A stretch of 64,000 bases of DNA from Ipomoea triloba (lineage: Eukaryota; Streptophyta; Magnoliopsida; Solanales; Convolvulaceae), in contig NC_044922.1 of the NCBI RefSeq assembly GCF_003576645.1, positions 12,766,693-12,830,692 of the forward strand. Direction: 5' to 3'. Positions 9,866-20,899 of this stretch are shown here, in pieces; position 1 is the first letter of the stretch; each line of letters begins with the position of its first letter. Both the position numbers and the translations under genes were made by a program. A model generated the notes under the pieces. It was not told the origin of the DNA. It did no database searches and saw only the letters and a program-made list of their open reading frames with translations.

Positions 9866-10414
9866 ATGCCAAAGGGATTTAATATACAAGGGGCAGGCAA
9901 TATTAGCTCATGCCTAAATACTAATGACATGCAAGTGGATGTAGGAGAATGTTCATCTCCTAAACACACCGAAGATGAGGAAGTGCAAATGCATAGGGCA
10001 GCTTCCTACTCCGCAGAAATTACCTTCAAGGATGAAGACTTGTTACTTGGAGGTGCGCCACACAATCGCCCACTGTTTGTCGAAGGCTACACACGGGGGC
10101 AAAAACTTAAAAGAATTCTAGTTGATCAAGGCTCAGCTGTCAACATCTTATCCCTCCGAGCCCTAAAAGACCTTGGTAGATCTTCAGATGAGCTCGCCCA
10201 AAGCCGTCTAATGATACAAGGCTTTAACCAAGGAAGGCAGAGAGCAATCGGCATCATCAATCTCAACTTAAGAGTCGGAGGCCTAAGTTCAAGTGTTGTC
10301 TGCCATGTCATAGAGGCGGGGACATCTTATAACTTGTTACTCGGAAGACCTTGGATACATGAAAATGGGGTGGTTCCCTCAATAAAACCCTTAAAATTTG
10401 TACATAATGTATAG
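9866..10414 (+). pseudogene. Gypsy aspartic protease segment
   Basis: The reading frame holds a retropepsin-like domain: the active-site region LVDQGSAVNIL (D-Q-G-S in place of D-T/S-G), hydrophobic strands, and the flap-distal ILGRPW-like motif as LLLGRPWIHENG. It is out of frame with gag upstream. It ends at a TAG at 10412, where element homology is lost before any RT. The Q at the second active-site position also occurs in Tat-like elements, so it need not inactivate the enzyme. Confidence 0.75.
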
Positions 10415-11590
10415 GACTATTGATTGTATGAGCCCTAATTGTATGAATATAAAATGTTGGAAACTGAAGTACTGAAATGTTGATTGTATCAGCCCTAAAT
10501 TTTGGGCAATTACTTATAGATGATGATTTGATGATTCAAATCTGATTATAGATTTTATGGTGGGAGCCCTAATTGTATGAATGTGAAATGTTAGATATTG
10601 AATTGTTGTTTATATGAGACTATGAGCCTTAAATTTTGGACAATTCCATATAGAGGATGATTTGATGATTCAAATCTGATTATAGATTTTATGGTGGGAG
10701 GTTGGGAGCCTAAGCTAGTTTACATTGTAGTCGGTATGTCTGTTTATGCATTGATTTTAGATTTTATGGATGAAGCATAAGCTGTTTTAATTTGTAATCT
10801 ACTTTAATCTGTAATTTATATGTTTGTTAATGCTTTGATTATGGATTTTATAGTGGAAGCGAAAGTTTCTTTAAGCTGTAAGCTACTTTAATCTCTAATA
10901 TGTATAGCTTTTTATGCTTTATGTGGACATTTGTTTACTGATGTAGTGATGCCCATCTTTATAGATGGAAAGCATCAGTGCATCTAGGCACCCTCCAACC
11001 TCAATTGAAGAGGAACATGGAGTTAAGGACTTAGGTCTTGCCCCTTGGACTGTTGGCTTAGTCACCTGAACATTTGGTAATATGGTATTCTGGTAACTAA
11101 AACTATGTAAGTGTGAAACACAATCTGTCCATTGGATTCCTGGTATATTACTCACCCTTACTCTCATTTAGTTCTTAGTTCTTAAAGATTAACTGTTTTG
11201 TTTTTACTGAATACTGATTACTAATATACTAAATTCAGTTGTTTCTTATAGCCATGATGATGCTTTTATCATTTGTCTGAATCAAAAAACTTTAGGGTTG
11301 GTATGTTTCTCTAAGTTTAATTCCAAAACTCAAAGTAGCAATTTGCCCCCTAATCTGAATTTGATACGAAAAATAGCAATCTGAGCATTTTTCTCTCTCA
11401 ACACAACTGTAGTTCCTTCATTTAACTTCTGTTTGTACTTAATTACTTTGTACTTTGGCTAATGATTTTTAATATGAGTCGGAAGATGTTGAGTGTTGAT
11501 TGCTTAGTAAAGTGCTCAACTATTGTTGGTTGGAGTGATTAATGTAATTTCAGTTTTTTTTTTTTTTGTCAACTGTGAATATGTGATGTA
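10415..11590. other. AT-rich spacer with a 136-bp imperfect tandem pair
   Basis: The phrase GATTATAGATTTTATGGTGG recurs at about 10541 and 10677, giving a 136-bp period over two diverged units. The stretch 10966-11069 reads as a short open frame (MESISASRHPP... to GLVT, 34 aa) of unknown relation. No convincing exon structure was found. Confidence 0.5.
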
Positions 11591-11624
11591 AGTTTTTATT
11601 TTTTTTAGAATATAGGGAGAGGGT

Positions 11625-11925
11625 GATACCCCAAACAGAAAGAAAAACTAGCTTCTTTCTCTCACAAATCGCACTCTAGTGATTCGAGCTATATCCTCTT
11701 GAACAAGCTCTTCGATACTAGGGGGGAGGACGTTAGGTCTTTCCAAGGTTCTCTCTGGTTCGCACTCAAAGTTGCCAAGGCATTGGCAACTTCATTTTGC
11801 TCCCAGTAGATGCCCTCAAATGGCTACCCTCTAGTTCTTGCCCAACCATTGTTTGACCTCCTCGAGGTGTCCTTGCATAGGCCCTCTTTGCTCCTTGTAA
11901 CTTTTTATTTGGAGTTTGCCACTTG
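11625..11925 (-). pseudogene. Fragment with RNase H-like tail (retroelement relic)
   Basis: Read on the minus strand, it gives a broken peptide ending WEQNEVANALATL, the H/Q-N-x-x-A-D/N-A-L-A signature at the C-terminus of RNase H-like domains in plant LINEs and gypsy elements. Stops interrupt it and nothing else of the element remains. The family assignment rests on that one motif. Confidence 0.45.
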
Positions 11926-12123
11926 TAATCTATTTTGCAATTTGTAGCTTTGTAAATTGCAACTTAGGGTGTGTTTGAAAAGTAGGAAAATGACTCCATA
12001 AAACATTTTCCTTTCTAGTGTTTGGTTGCATTATAGAAAACTATCTTGATGTATGCGTGTTTGGTCCATTTTCTAGAAAATGAGCATAATTATTTTTAAT
12101 TTTAAATATTTAAAATATACAAT

Positions 12124-12255
12124 GGTAGTGGTGGGTGGGTGGGGGTGGGGTGGCTGTAGTGGTGATGGGGTGGGTTGGCGGTGGTGGGGGGTGGGGTGGT
12201 GGTGGTTGTGGGTGGTGGTGGATGATGGGTGGGGATCGGTGGTGGTGGCAGGGGG
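12124..12255 (+). repeat. G/T-rich simple repeat (GGTGG)n
   Basis: A long run of GGTGG, GTGGG and GGTGGT words, almost devoid of C. On single-stranded DNA it could form G-quadruplexes. It ends exactly where plastid-like sequence starts. Confidence 0.85.
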
Positions 12256-12321
12256 TATAACTCAGCTGTAGAGTATCACCTTGACGTGGTGGAAGTCATC
12301 AATTCGAGTCTGATTATCCCC
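12250..12321 (+). pseudogene. trnV: Nuclear copy of chloroplast tRNA-Val (GAC)
   Basis: The length (about 72 nt) and anticodon GAC (12283-12285) are kept. However, the acceptor stem starts GGGGGTA where the plastid gene has AGGGATA, and the D-loop and T-arm carry substitutions (CTGTAG for CGGTAG, CAATTC for CAGTTC). Pairing of the ends is imperfect. It is treated as a pseudogene. Confidence 0.75.
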
Positions 12322-12441
12322 AAGTCCAATGAGAGTTTTTCTAGTTGGATTTGCCCCCCGATTGACGTGAGGGGCAGGGATGGCTATATTTATGGGAACG
12401 AACTCGGGGCAAATATGAAGCGCATGGATAGAAGTTATGCC
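12250..12441 (+). other. Chloroplast-derived insert: trnV-GAC and rrn16 leader
   Basis: Sequence from 12251 matches plastid trnV(GAC): the TATAACTCAGC D-stem, anticodon loop CCTTGACGTGG and T-loop TTCGAGTCTGATTATCCC. It continues into the spacer before 16S rRNA, including GATTGACGTGAGGGG and GAATATGAAGCGCATGGATA-like text. Several substitutions and deletions show it is an old nuclear insertion (NUPT). The match is from recall of the plastid sequence, not a search. Confidence 0.85.
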
Positions 12442-13449
12442 TATTGGTTGCTCCACTACTACAAACGGAAAATGACTTCCCCTAAAAAAAGTGGAAGTCA
12501 TTTTCCGGAAAATCGCCTCTATTTTCCATTTTTCTATTGACCTGCATATCTGTATTTTTCATTGACTTCCATTTTTCCCTTCTAGCCAAACGATGAAAAC
12601 TCGGAAAACGATTTTCAGAAATCATTTTTCGGGTTTCCAAACACAACCTTAGTTAAGTTCATCACTTTGTAATTTTGTAAGGATGAACACTTTGAACAGC
12701 TGATCTAGCTTAAATTAATTTTTTTTAAATGTTTTTAAATCCGAAACATGAATGAAATCTGATAAAATATGTCCGAACCCGGATAACTAAAAACGAAATG
12801 ATTACTTAACAAATTTAATAGTTATGATACCAATTTAAAAATCCTAAATTTAAACGGGTGGGCAGTTCTTTGAATGGGCGGTTCAAAAATCTGAACCGCC
12901 CGATGCACATGTCTACATTCTACAATCTAGAATGTGAATTTCCCGATTAGTTGGAGAACAGAACAGAACATTGTGCAAAGCAATTTAATTTTATGTGTTA
13001 TGATCAAATATGCAGTAGTCCATAAGAAAATGAATATTTACTTGTACAAGAATGAGAGAATTAGACTTATAGTGAATTGAAGTTTGTTCATGATTGTCCT
13101 CTCCTTTGGCATTGTAGCTGGGAAGAAAGATGCAAATGTTTCCAATTAAAAACAATACACTTGGTGTAATGCCAAATACGAACAGACTAATGGTTGTAAC
13201 TTCTAAATAGTTAGAAGATAAATATGAGAATTATATTTTAATAGCTCAATGGTGATTAAAACTAATTGAATGCATCTCTTTGAAGGTGAACCATTCCTTG
13301 ATAAATATTATAATTGTTATGCAGCAAAAATATTGGTACGGTACATACAGTCATACACTCATACAGGAATAAAATTTATTAAAAAAAAAAAAAGACCTAA
13401 AATTAAAATTAAGACAAATTTTCTTTTCCCAGATATAATTTTCCCATCA

Positions 13450-13932
13450 TCAGCAATTGCAGCTCATAGGTGGGAGATCTGTGGTCTTCCCGTTCGCCGC
13501 GGGCTTGTTGAAGACCCGACTCCCGAAGAACAAAAACCCGAGCGTGTGTCCGGCGATGGCCACCAGAAATACGCCGCCGTTGAATGACATCACGGCCAGC
13601 ATCAGCATATACGCGAGCCCAATTCTGAGGCCGTACATGGCGGTCTGGAGGAGCCCCGCCGCCGCACGGTTCGCGCTTTCCTTGATGTAGTTGCAATTCG
13701 ACAACCACTCCACCAGAACCGCGAGAACGAAGACGACAACCAGCGACAGAATATACATGCCCAGGTGGTCGTATCCCGGCCAGCCCGAGAAGAGGACCTC
13801 CGTGTTCTTCCCCCAGAAGAACGTCATGTGCATCATCATGTGGCGGTGGCGAAAAGTGCCGTTCGCGGCGGCGGCGGGCGACGACGGCGGCATCCCCATA
13901 CCGTGCATGTGGTTCATCCCTCCCTTATCCAT
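13450..13932 (-). CDS. COPT/Ctr-family copper transporter, 160 aa
   Basis: A single-exon gene for a high-affinity Cu(I) uptake protein of the plasma membrane or endomembranes, working as a trimer. The N-terminus is rich in Met and His (MNHMHGMGM, HRHMMMHM), the copper-collecting region. Helix 1 spans about 58-77, helix 2 about 101-118 with the pore motif MLAVM (M111, M115), and helix 3 about 119-139 with G128-x3-G132 for helix packing. The tail ends CNC, a Cu-binding Cys pair usual in COPT1/2/6-type proteins. Length fits plant COPTs. The coding part is much richer in GC than its AT-rich surroundings. A truncated duplicate lies at 5440-5945. The family is certain; the paralog number is not. 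Confidence 0.95.
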   Translation of the reverse strand: MDKGGMNHMHGMGMPPSSPAAAANGTFRHRHMMMHMTFFWGKNTEVLFSGWPGYDHLGMYILSLVVVFVLAVLVEWLSNCNYIKESANRAAAGLLQTAMYGLRIGLAYMLMLAVMSFNGGVFLVAIAGHTLGFLFFGSRVFNKPAANGKTTDLPPMSCNC

Positions 13933-14225
13933 GGAGGATTCGCCTGAATTTAGAGGAAGAAAACGAGGGTTTTGGTGGGGGGCGCGTGGATTAAAGAATG
14001 GCCGGTATGGCGTAAGAGATCCAGCATTCCAAGGTTGTTGTTATCATTAAATAGGCATTACTAGTACAATTCTGTACTGTATTTCAATTACTGATTTTGT
14101 AGTACAAATACTCAAATTCTCGATTTTTCCTAATTTAAAAGATAATTATCTTTCAAAAAAAATATAATGATTTGTTAATTTTCTCCCTCTTTGTTTTAAT
14201 ATTAATAGTAACTTTTTTATTTTAT

Positions 14226-16069
14226 TGTGTTTTTCATCTTTTTCTTTGGCAAATTTACACCTGGTGGTATGCTTTATTTTTCTTCTTTAATATTGTGTTA
14301 TAATTATATTATATTAATAAATTTATAAATATTAATAATAAAATAGTATTTAGAAATAACTAAATAAAATTGTAACTTTATTATATTATAAATTATAAAT
14401 GTATATTATTTATTTACTAATTTTAGTTATTATATATTTTATAATTAATAATTAATGTATTTTTATTATAAAATATATATGTCCTTATGTATCTTTTTAC
14501 ATGTTAACCGCTAACCATAACCACGGTCGATCCAGGCCATGTTTGGCCAGGGCGACTGCACATGCCCCAAAAATCTTTGGGGGCTCAATTTTAATAAAAA
14601 AAAACATTTTAGATATAATCTATTATTTTTTATAGTTGACAATTTTTTTTAAATTCATAGATTGGTCTTAATTGTAATTAAAAATAATCTTTTAGAATGA
14701 ATAGACATCGAAAATTTGGTAAATAATTTTGTATTTAAATATGAACGAAAAATGGCACTTTTAAATTAATTGTATTCTTTCTTTGAAATACAAATGGATT
14801 TAAACTCAACTACCTCAGTTATAGAGATTTTCTAGATTTTCTATACTTCTATCTTCATCTTTCGGAGGTCTTTTTGAGATTATGTTTCTTACTTTATAAA
14901 TAGAAATATCTATCATTATAACGAAATTTAAATATTAAAAAATCTCTTTCTACCTATGTTTTGTCTCTCTATTATTGTTTTTGTCTTTGCAGTTTACTCT
15001 ATTATATTTAAATTGCATCTCCGAAAAAACAATGAAGATCCAAATAAAACTATTAGATAGTGCCCCTATTTTTAAAGGAGCGGCTCTCACTATACTGATC
15101 AAATCAACTAATGGGTGAGGAGAAGTCAAATATTTGAAAGGAGTAGGTGGCCGACATGGGACGACTTAAGACAACGAGATCAGACCTAACAGAGACCTGA
15201 CCATGAAAGGAGTCGGTCGGTGGAGAGTGTCGACCGATCGGAGGTCAGTTGGCACTCGTGGGTGAATGAGTATAAGAGATTCCATGAAGAGGAGAAATGG
15301 GAGAAATGAGTCGGTAGGTGGAGAGTGTCGACCGATTGGAGGTCGATTGGCACTCATGGGTGAATGAGTGGAAGAGATTACATGAAGGTAAGTGATGAGG
15401 AAGAAGAATACGAGACTAAGGAAGATGAGTAGAAGGACTAACTCATCGATTCCCGAACGAGAGTCGAGTAGCAGAAGAGGGGAAAAATCGAAAGCTCGGC
15501 GAGGCGAACCAAATGGCCAGGCGAGCCAGGCAGTCGGGCCGAAAGAATGAATCAGGCAAAGCGGATTTGGAAGTTTCCTAAGGCAAAGGGATCAGGAGCG
15601 GATTTCATGGGCTGAATAAGGAAAGTAAATTAAAGTACGTACTTTAGAAAATCCAATCAAATGTAATAAGGCAAGTAAATCCTGTACATTTATGGTAGAA
15701 TAGGATTAATTACCAAAAGGGAATCAAGCCCTCTCATTTTATAAATAGGCATATTGAACCTTGAAAAAGGTTAAGCAATCAAAAAGTTATAAAAGACAAA
15801 ACTTTAGGTTGATCATACTTAAGTAAGGAATGCAATTTTATGTATTTTAAGGTTAAGATCTTAAAAACTTGATTAATTTTTTATTGTGGAGTTGAAATTA
15901 TATATATTTTTTATAAAAAAAAAAAAAAAGAACTTTAATACTGAAGATTATATATGTTAACGAAGAATTGACAGGAAACGAATTCCCCATGAAAACGAAG
16001 AACTGGGTGGGGACCAAGCATACGTACGCCCTGCCTAATTGTCGTGCTTTGTACGTGTGAGAATTGAAC
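14226..16069. other. Gene-free spacer with retroelement debris
   Basis: 14226-14500 is extremely AT-rich. About 15180-15390 holds a tandem pair (period about 110 bp) sharing GTGGAGAGTGTCGACCGAT and GGCACTC-TGGGTGAATGAGT. The block 15470-15800 (GC-richer, with a TATAAATAGG box near 15740) resembles a decayed LTR. No protein-coding gene was recognised. Confidence 0.5.
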
Positions 16070-16290
16070 ACATATGAAACAGAGTGATATCTCCAACGCG
16101 CAAACCCAATCCATCCAATTGGGGCTAGCTATCAAAGTCGTAATTTTGAAAGTATCCCTCCCTTTTGAAAGTATGTAGTAATTTTGGGATTGTTTGAGAA
16201 TGGCTTAAACACTCTTCTACTTATCCTTGTTATCTCCAATCCTTCTAACGGTGCAATTAGAAATTGCACTCTCAACCGACATGAATAGCT
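16070..16290 (+). repeat. Single-arm copy of the 5946-6492 inverted repeat
   Basis: It matches loop plus right arm of the large hairpin: CATATGAAACAGAG, then GATATCTCCAACG, through to GCACTCTCAACCG. It has scattered differences and lacks the extra CGATC units. It stops near GACATGAATAGCTC. Either this is a truncated relative or the hairpin arose by inverted duplication of this type of sequence. Confidence 0.9.
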
Positions 16291-16888
16291 CAACTAATCA
16301 CAAAGGTAAAATTTATCATAAAAGATAAAAAATTGAATCTCACCGTACAATCTCTCAAGTACGCAGTGAACTATGATCAAGTACCAAGATGTGCATGACA
16401 TATCTTTTTGAGATCTAAATCATCATTTAAAAAAAAATTATAGTTATAACTTGTAAGTTTGTGTTTTTGACTTTTACTTTAAGAATTCAGTTAGTTGTAT
16501 TACCAAATTAAACCTTACTAGGAGTTATGTTTACCTAACATATAGTGTCATATATCAATATATAGGTTCTGATCTTCTTCGTTTGCATGGAATGATAGTG
16601 AGGTGTGCAGAATATTGTTTGTGGTTTGTGGTGAAGGGTTTGTTTGGTTAAGGAGGTAATTAAAGTCCTCTAACTTGCTCTCAACCAAACCAATCATTCA
16701 GCGGCCACTGGTTCTCTGTATAACCCAACATTATATTCATGAGTAAAAGTGAGTCAGTAATTTGCAGATTTGATAAGTTTGTTAACAAAATATATATGAG
16801 GTTGGAACAGAAACTAGAAAACATAAAAAGCATCTTTAAGAACCCAAGATGATTTAAGCATGGTATATATCCTGAATAGGCAATATAA

Positions 16889-17339
16889 GGCAAATTATGC
16901 TATAGGTCCAAAATGCGCGTCTGGAATAACGGTGTCGTTAGTGGAACCGTTTCCTCAATAAATAATTTTTTTTTTTTGTGAATATAGAGTTTAAAATTGT
17001 GCATATAAATTCAAAAATTGTGTTATACTATTGAATATAAAGTTATGTAATTGTGAATATAGAGTTCTGTAATTGTGAATATAAAATTTTGCAATTGTGA
17101 ATATTGATAGAGTTTTGTAATTTTGTATATTGAGATCTAAAATTGTGAATACAGAGTTCAAAAATTATAAATACATAGGAACGAATCCTGAAGACAAATG
17201 GCAAGTAAACCACAGGGAAGGAACTCAAGGAAGCAATTTTTTCTTTTAATTCAGACAGCGTCATTTTGTAGCAAAATAATGCCGTTTTGGACCTGAGTCC
17301 ACCTTGCAAGGTGGACTCGGGTCTATGGCATAACAACTG
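16889..17339. mobile_element. Mutator-like MITE A (451 bp) with ~22-bp array
   Basis: It is flanked by the perfect 9-bp duplication GCAATATAA (16880-16888 and 17340-17348). The ends GGCAAATTATGCTATAGG and CTATGGCATAACAACTG are partly inverted. The interior (about 16980-17190) is a degenerate tandem array of AGTTCTGTAATTGTGAATAT-like units of about 22-23 bp. There is no coding capacity. The 9-bp duplication and matching ends place it with elements B, C and probably D. Confidence 0.8.
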
Positions 17340-17496
17340 GCAATATAATATTTGTGACCACTTGGACTTATTCTCTTGTTGGAAGTCTGATAGCCACTTC
17401 TAACATGGCCCAATTTATGAGCACAAGTAGTCACATGCCAACTTAGAAATCAATCCACAACTAATAGCGGGTGACGCTAAAAGTTAGCAAGTGGAC

Positions 17497-18221
17497 GGCA
17501 AATTATACTGTGCACCACGTACCTAAACGACGTCGTTTTGAGCATTGTAAACTAATTGTCTATTTTTTTGGAAATCACGTTTCCCGTTTCGGCCGGTCTA
17601 TGTATTTATGTTAATATTCTGTGTATTACAGGCAATCATTCTGTGTATTCTAGGCAACCGTTCTGTGTATTCTAGACAACCGTTATGTGTATTCATGTTA
17701 GTAACACATGTTGTGATTTCATGTTAGTAACACATGTTGTGATGTGTTTGTGCATTCGAATGTTTAGGAGGATGAGTTATGTGTATTTTGTGTAAATATT
17801 CTGTGTATTCATGTTATTAACACATGTTGTGATGTGTTTGTGCATTCGAATGTTAGGAGGATTAGTTCTATGTATTTTGTGTCAATATTCTGTGTATTCT
17901 GGGCAAACATTCTGTGTATTATAGGCAAACGTTCTGTGTATTTTATATAATGATTATGTGTATTATAGATAATGAATTCCCTGGAGTCATTCGCGTTCGC
18001 GTCCACTAACATCTGTGTATTTTGTGTATTCTATGTATTCTGGGCAAACATTCTGTATATTCTAGGCAAACGTTCTGTGTATTATAGATAATGATTATGT
18101 GTATTATAGATAATGAATTCCCTGAGTCATTCGCATCTGCGTCCACTAACACGGAAACGACGTCGTTTTACGTACGTGGTGCACATTGCTATGTGCACCG
18201 TGGTGCAGGGTATAACGATTG
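17497..18221. mobile_element. Mutator-like MITE B (725 bp) with 22-bp array
   Basis: The flanks are CAAGTGGAC (17488-17496) and CAAATGGAC (18222-18230), a 9-bp duplication with one change. The ends are GGCAAATTATACTGTGCACC and, inverted, CAATCGTTATACCCTGCACC, followed inside by the palindrome-bearing AAACGACGTCGTTT at both ends. The interior repeats TTCTGTGTATTCTAGGCAAACG (22 bp) in many variants, plus a longer duplication near 17700-17840. Non-coding. Confidence 0.85.
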
Positions 18222-18319
18222 CAAATGGACTAAAGTAGCACATATTCGGCTACATTGAGGACTAAGCTTATAGTCGGAATTGCCAAATGATTAACAATTT
18301 TAAATTCACCAAAGTTCCC

Positions 18320-18760
18320 TTATTTTGTTGTGTCAATTCTAAATTTAGTTTGAAATTATCGTTTTTGTCATTTAACATTCTAAACTATTATTTTTGGACT
18401 TTTTAGTCTTTTTCATGACTTTTCCTGTTCTTAGTAAGGGTATTTTTGTCTTTTCATATTTTTTCAATTTCAACATGTTTAATTGATTTAGAAGTTTACT
18501 AAAAATCGGTTGAAAAATATGGTTACTACAAATAAGAGGTTACCTAAAGTCCTAAACCAATTAAATCGGTTGAAACTGAAAAAATAACAAAAGAAAAATA
18601 TGAAGAGATAAAAATATCCTTACTAAAAATAGGAAAAGTCATGAGAATGACTAAAAGCGTCCAAAAAATAATAGTCTGGATATTAAATGACAAAAACGAT
18701 GACTAGGTAAACCGTAATTTAATTTAGAGATTAAAATTGTATTTTTGACTTCCCTAATTG
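18320..18760. repeat. Inverted repeat (foldback), about 440 bp
   Basis: The left arm holds TCGTTTTTGTCATTTAACATTC, TAGTC-TTTTTCATGACTTTTCC and CTTAGTAAGGGTATTTTTGTC blocks. The right arm holds their reverse complements (CTTACTAAAAATAGGAAAAG, CATGAGAATGACTAAAAG and AATGACAAAAACGATGAC). The middle is unpaired AT-rich DNA. It is probably a non-autonomous DNA transposon; clear target duplications were not found. Confidence 0.75.
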
Positions 18761-18875
18761 ATACAAAAAATTTAAAAACTAAGCTACAAGAAATTTAACT
18801 AACTTGCATGCTTACTCATCCATTTCTTACTTGCCCGGTGATGTACGCGATGTTAAGGTTTATATACCATTTTTT

Positions 18876-19697
18876 GAGCAAATTTCAATTTTAGTCCTCA
18901 ACTATTGTCGCATTGTTATATTTAGTCCTATTATTTTAATTTTGTCATATTACATCCCTGACTTTGAACAATTTTCACTTTTTTTTTAATAGACAACTTT
19001 CACTTGTAGTCCTATTCTTTTAATTTTGCCATATTACATCCATGACTTCGAGAAACTTCTACTTTTAGTCCTTGACTATTATGGCATTGCCACATTTAGT
19101 CATATTCTTTTAATTTTTTCATATTACATCCATGACGTTCTGTTAAAATTTTCATTATTTTACCGTTAGAGTTAACAAATAATAAAGAAAAAAAATCCTG
19201 ACACATATCGTAACTCATATTTCAAACATATTAGAATTGAAATATCGTAAATATCAAAGGATGTAATATCGTAACTCGTAGAAATATGAGTTACGATAGG
19301 TATAAGGATTTTTTTCCTTTGTTATATGTCAATTTAAGGATATCACTGTATTTTAATATCGTAACTCATATTTCTAACGATAAAATAATGAAATTTTTAA
19401 CGAAAGATTAATGGCGGCAATCAAATGAAAATCATGGATATAATATGAAAAAATTAAAAGAATAGGATTAAATGTGACAATGTCATAATAGTTGAGGACT
19501 AAAATTAGAAGCTGTTTAAAGTCATGGATGTAATATAGCAAAATTAAAAGAATAGGACTAAATGTGGCAATGCCACAATAGTCGAGGACTAAAAGTAGAA
19601 ATTGTTCAAAGTCAGGAATGTAATATGGTAAAATTAAAAGAATAATACTAAATGTGACAATGCCACAATAGTCGATTACTAAAAGTGGAATTTGCTC
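18876..19697. mobile_element. Foldback element E (822 bp), arms made of tandem repeats
   Basis: It begins GAGCAAATTT and ends AAATTTGCTC, flanked by CCATTTTTT (18867-18875) and CAATTTTTT (19698-19706), a 9-bp duplication with one change. Each arm is built of units of roughly 70 bp around TTTTAGTCC...ACTATTGTGGCATTG...TTTAATTTTGTCATATTACATCC. The central part (19150-19370) is a separate inverted segment with ATATGAGTTACGATA. It is a close relative of element F at 62177-63003. Confidence 0.8.
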
Positions 19698-19744
19698 CAA
19701 TTTTTTATTTTTTTTATAAAAATTGACCAGAGCCAAACAAATAT

Positions 19745-20067
19745 AATATTAAAAAGGAGTTAATCTCATCTAGGTCCTCCCGACTAAGGTGATTTTGCTA
19801 CGTTTTGTCCAAAAGTTTCAAGTAAACCACATGTAATTCTTCAATTTTCAAACTTTAACCAGTTGTGGTCCTTTCAGAAGCAAAGGGCAAAGTTATTATT
19901 TCAGAAGGACCACGACTAGTCAAAATTTTAAAGTTGAAGGGTCATGAATGGTTAAAATTTGAAAGTTGAAGAATCGATGGTGGTTAACTTGAAAGTTAAA
20001 GGAACATGTGTAGTTAATAACTTGAAAGTTTAAGACTAAATGTGGCAATTTGAGGTTCCTATATTCC
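19745..20067. repeat. Imperfect inverted repeat
   Basis: The centre GTGGTCCTTTC...GAAGGACCAC is palindromic, and flanking blocks (AACTTTAACCA; TTAAAATTTGAAAGTTGAAG) recur in inverted and direct form. It looks like another diverged foldback element next to element E. Confidence 0.5.
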
Positions 20068-20899
20068 ATTAACTTTATTAAAAAGTTTGAATAGTTTGAA
20101 ATTAAGATTAATTTTAACCTAAAACATTTCCCCCACTTATATAGTTATACCACTAAGGCTAATGTTCAAGTGCATCCACCTGTTCTTGTGAGTCGAGTCA
20201 CGTGAGACCCTTTATAAATGGATTAAATGCACACAAGTTAATATACAAATGCACATAAGATAAATTGTGTACATTTATGTTAGGCGAATTACACACTGAA
20301 CTCACGGGAAGAAGAGCTCTCATTTGATTATTACTCATACGACTAAACTAGGTCTGCAATTAATTGGTGGCTCTAAATAGTTTCTCCCCTTCCATCTCAA
20401 TCTGTATTTGGTAATAATTTAAACAAGAAAGATGCATGTGATGCAAAAGCTGTGACAGAGTTGGTTTTGGGTTAAAAGAACAACTTTAACTATCCCACAC
20501 ATGTTGATGTGATATTATTATGATCGATTCCTTTTCATTTTTCAAATCTAGCACACATAAATCTCATGAATCATCTAAAAGTGTCTTTCAAGTTGCAGCC
20601 CATTCAACACCCACCCGTGCACAAATGCTCTTTTGAAGTGTGTAAAGTCGAGGCAAAAAGAGACATATCCAATATCTGATCTGATAAATACATTACACTC
20701 CAACTGATCTGTAAAGTCTATTACTCTATTTACAGTACTAAAATCTGATAGACCTAACACCGACCTGTAACATACAATGGAATATGGATCCCTCAGCCCT
20801 GTTTAGAGAGGCATTTGTAGCTTGTGAACATTCCTCTAGTAACAATAATGGAGGGTTCATCTTCAACATTGTATCGTATAGTCAGAAAATCGATCGGTC

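Larger units (their letters stand above)
6495..10414 (+). mobile_element. Ty3/gypsy element remnant (LTR, gag, protease only)
   Basis: A TG...CA LTR (6495-7778) is followed by a primer-site-like TTTGGCACGCCCAGTGGGAC, a decayed gag and an aspartic protease. No reverse transcriptase, RNase H, integrase or 3' LTR is found before sequence identity is lost after 10414. The coding part is broken by stops at 8331, 8619, 9300 and 9552, and protease lies in another frame. The LTR starts 2 bp from the end of the large inverted repeat. The protease motif (LVDQGSAVNI) fits the plant Tat-like gypsy group. Confidence 0.85.
11967..12648. mobile_element. PIF/Harbinger-like non-autonomous element
   Basis: The ends are GGGTGTGTTTGAAAAG and, inverted, GGTTGTGTTTGGAAAC, flanked by TTA on both sides (11964-11966 and 12649-12651), the 3-bp duplication typical of Harbinger/Tourist. 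The subterminal regions are also loosely inverted (GAAAATGACT near both ends). The interior is not transposon sequence: a GGTGG-rich simple repeat (12124-12255) and chloroplast-derived DNA (12250-12441). Confidence 0.75.

Noticed and set aside
12250..12321. Functional tRNA-Val gene
   Set aside because: It is part of a longer plastid-like insert and has acceptor-stem and arm changes.
13457..14050. Plus-strand ORFs opposite the COPT gene
   Set aside because: They are shadows of the GC-rich COPT coding strand; the minus frame has clear Ctr motifs.
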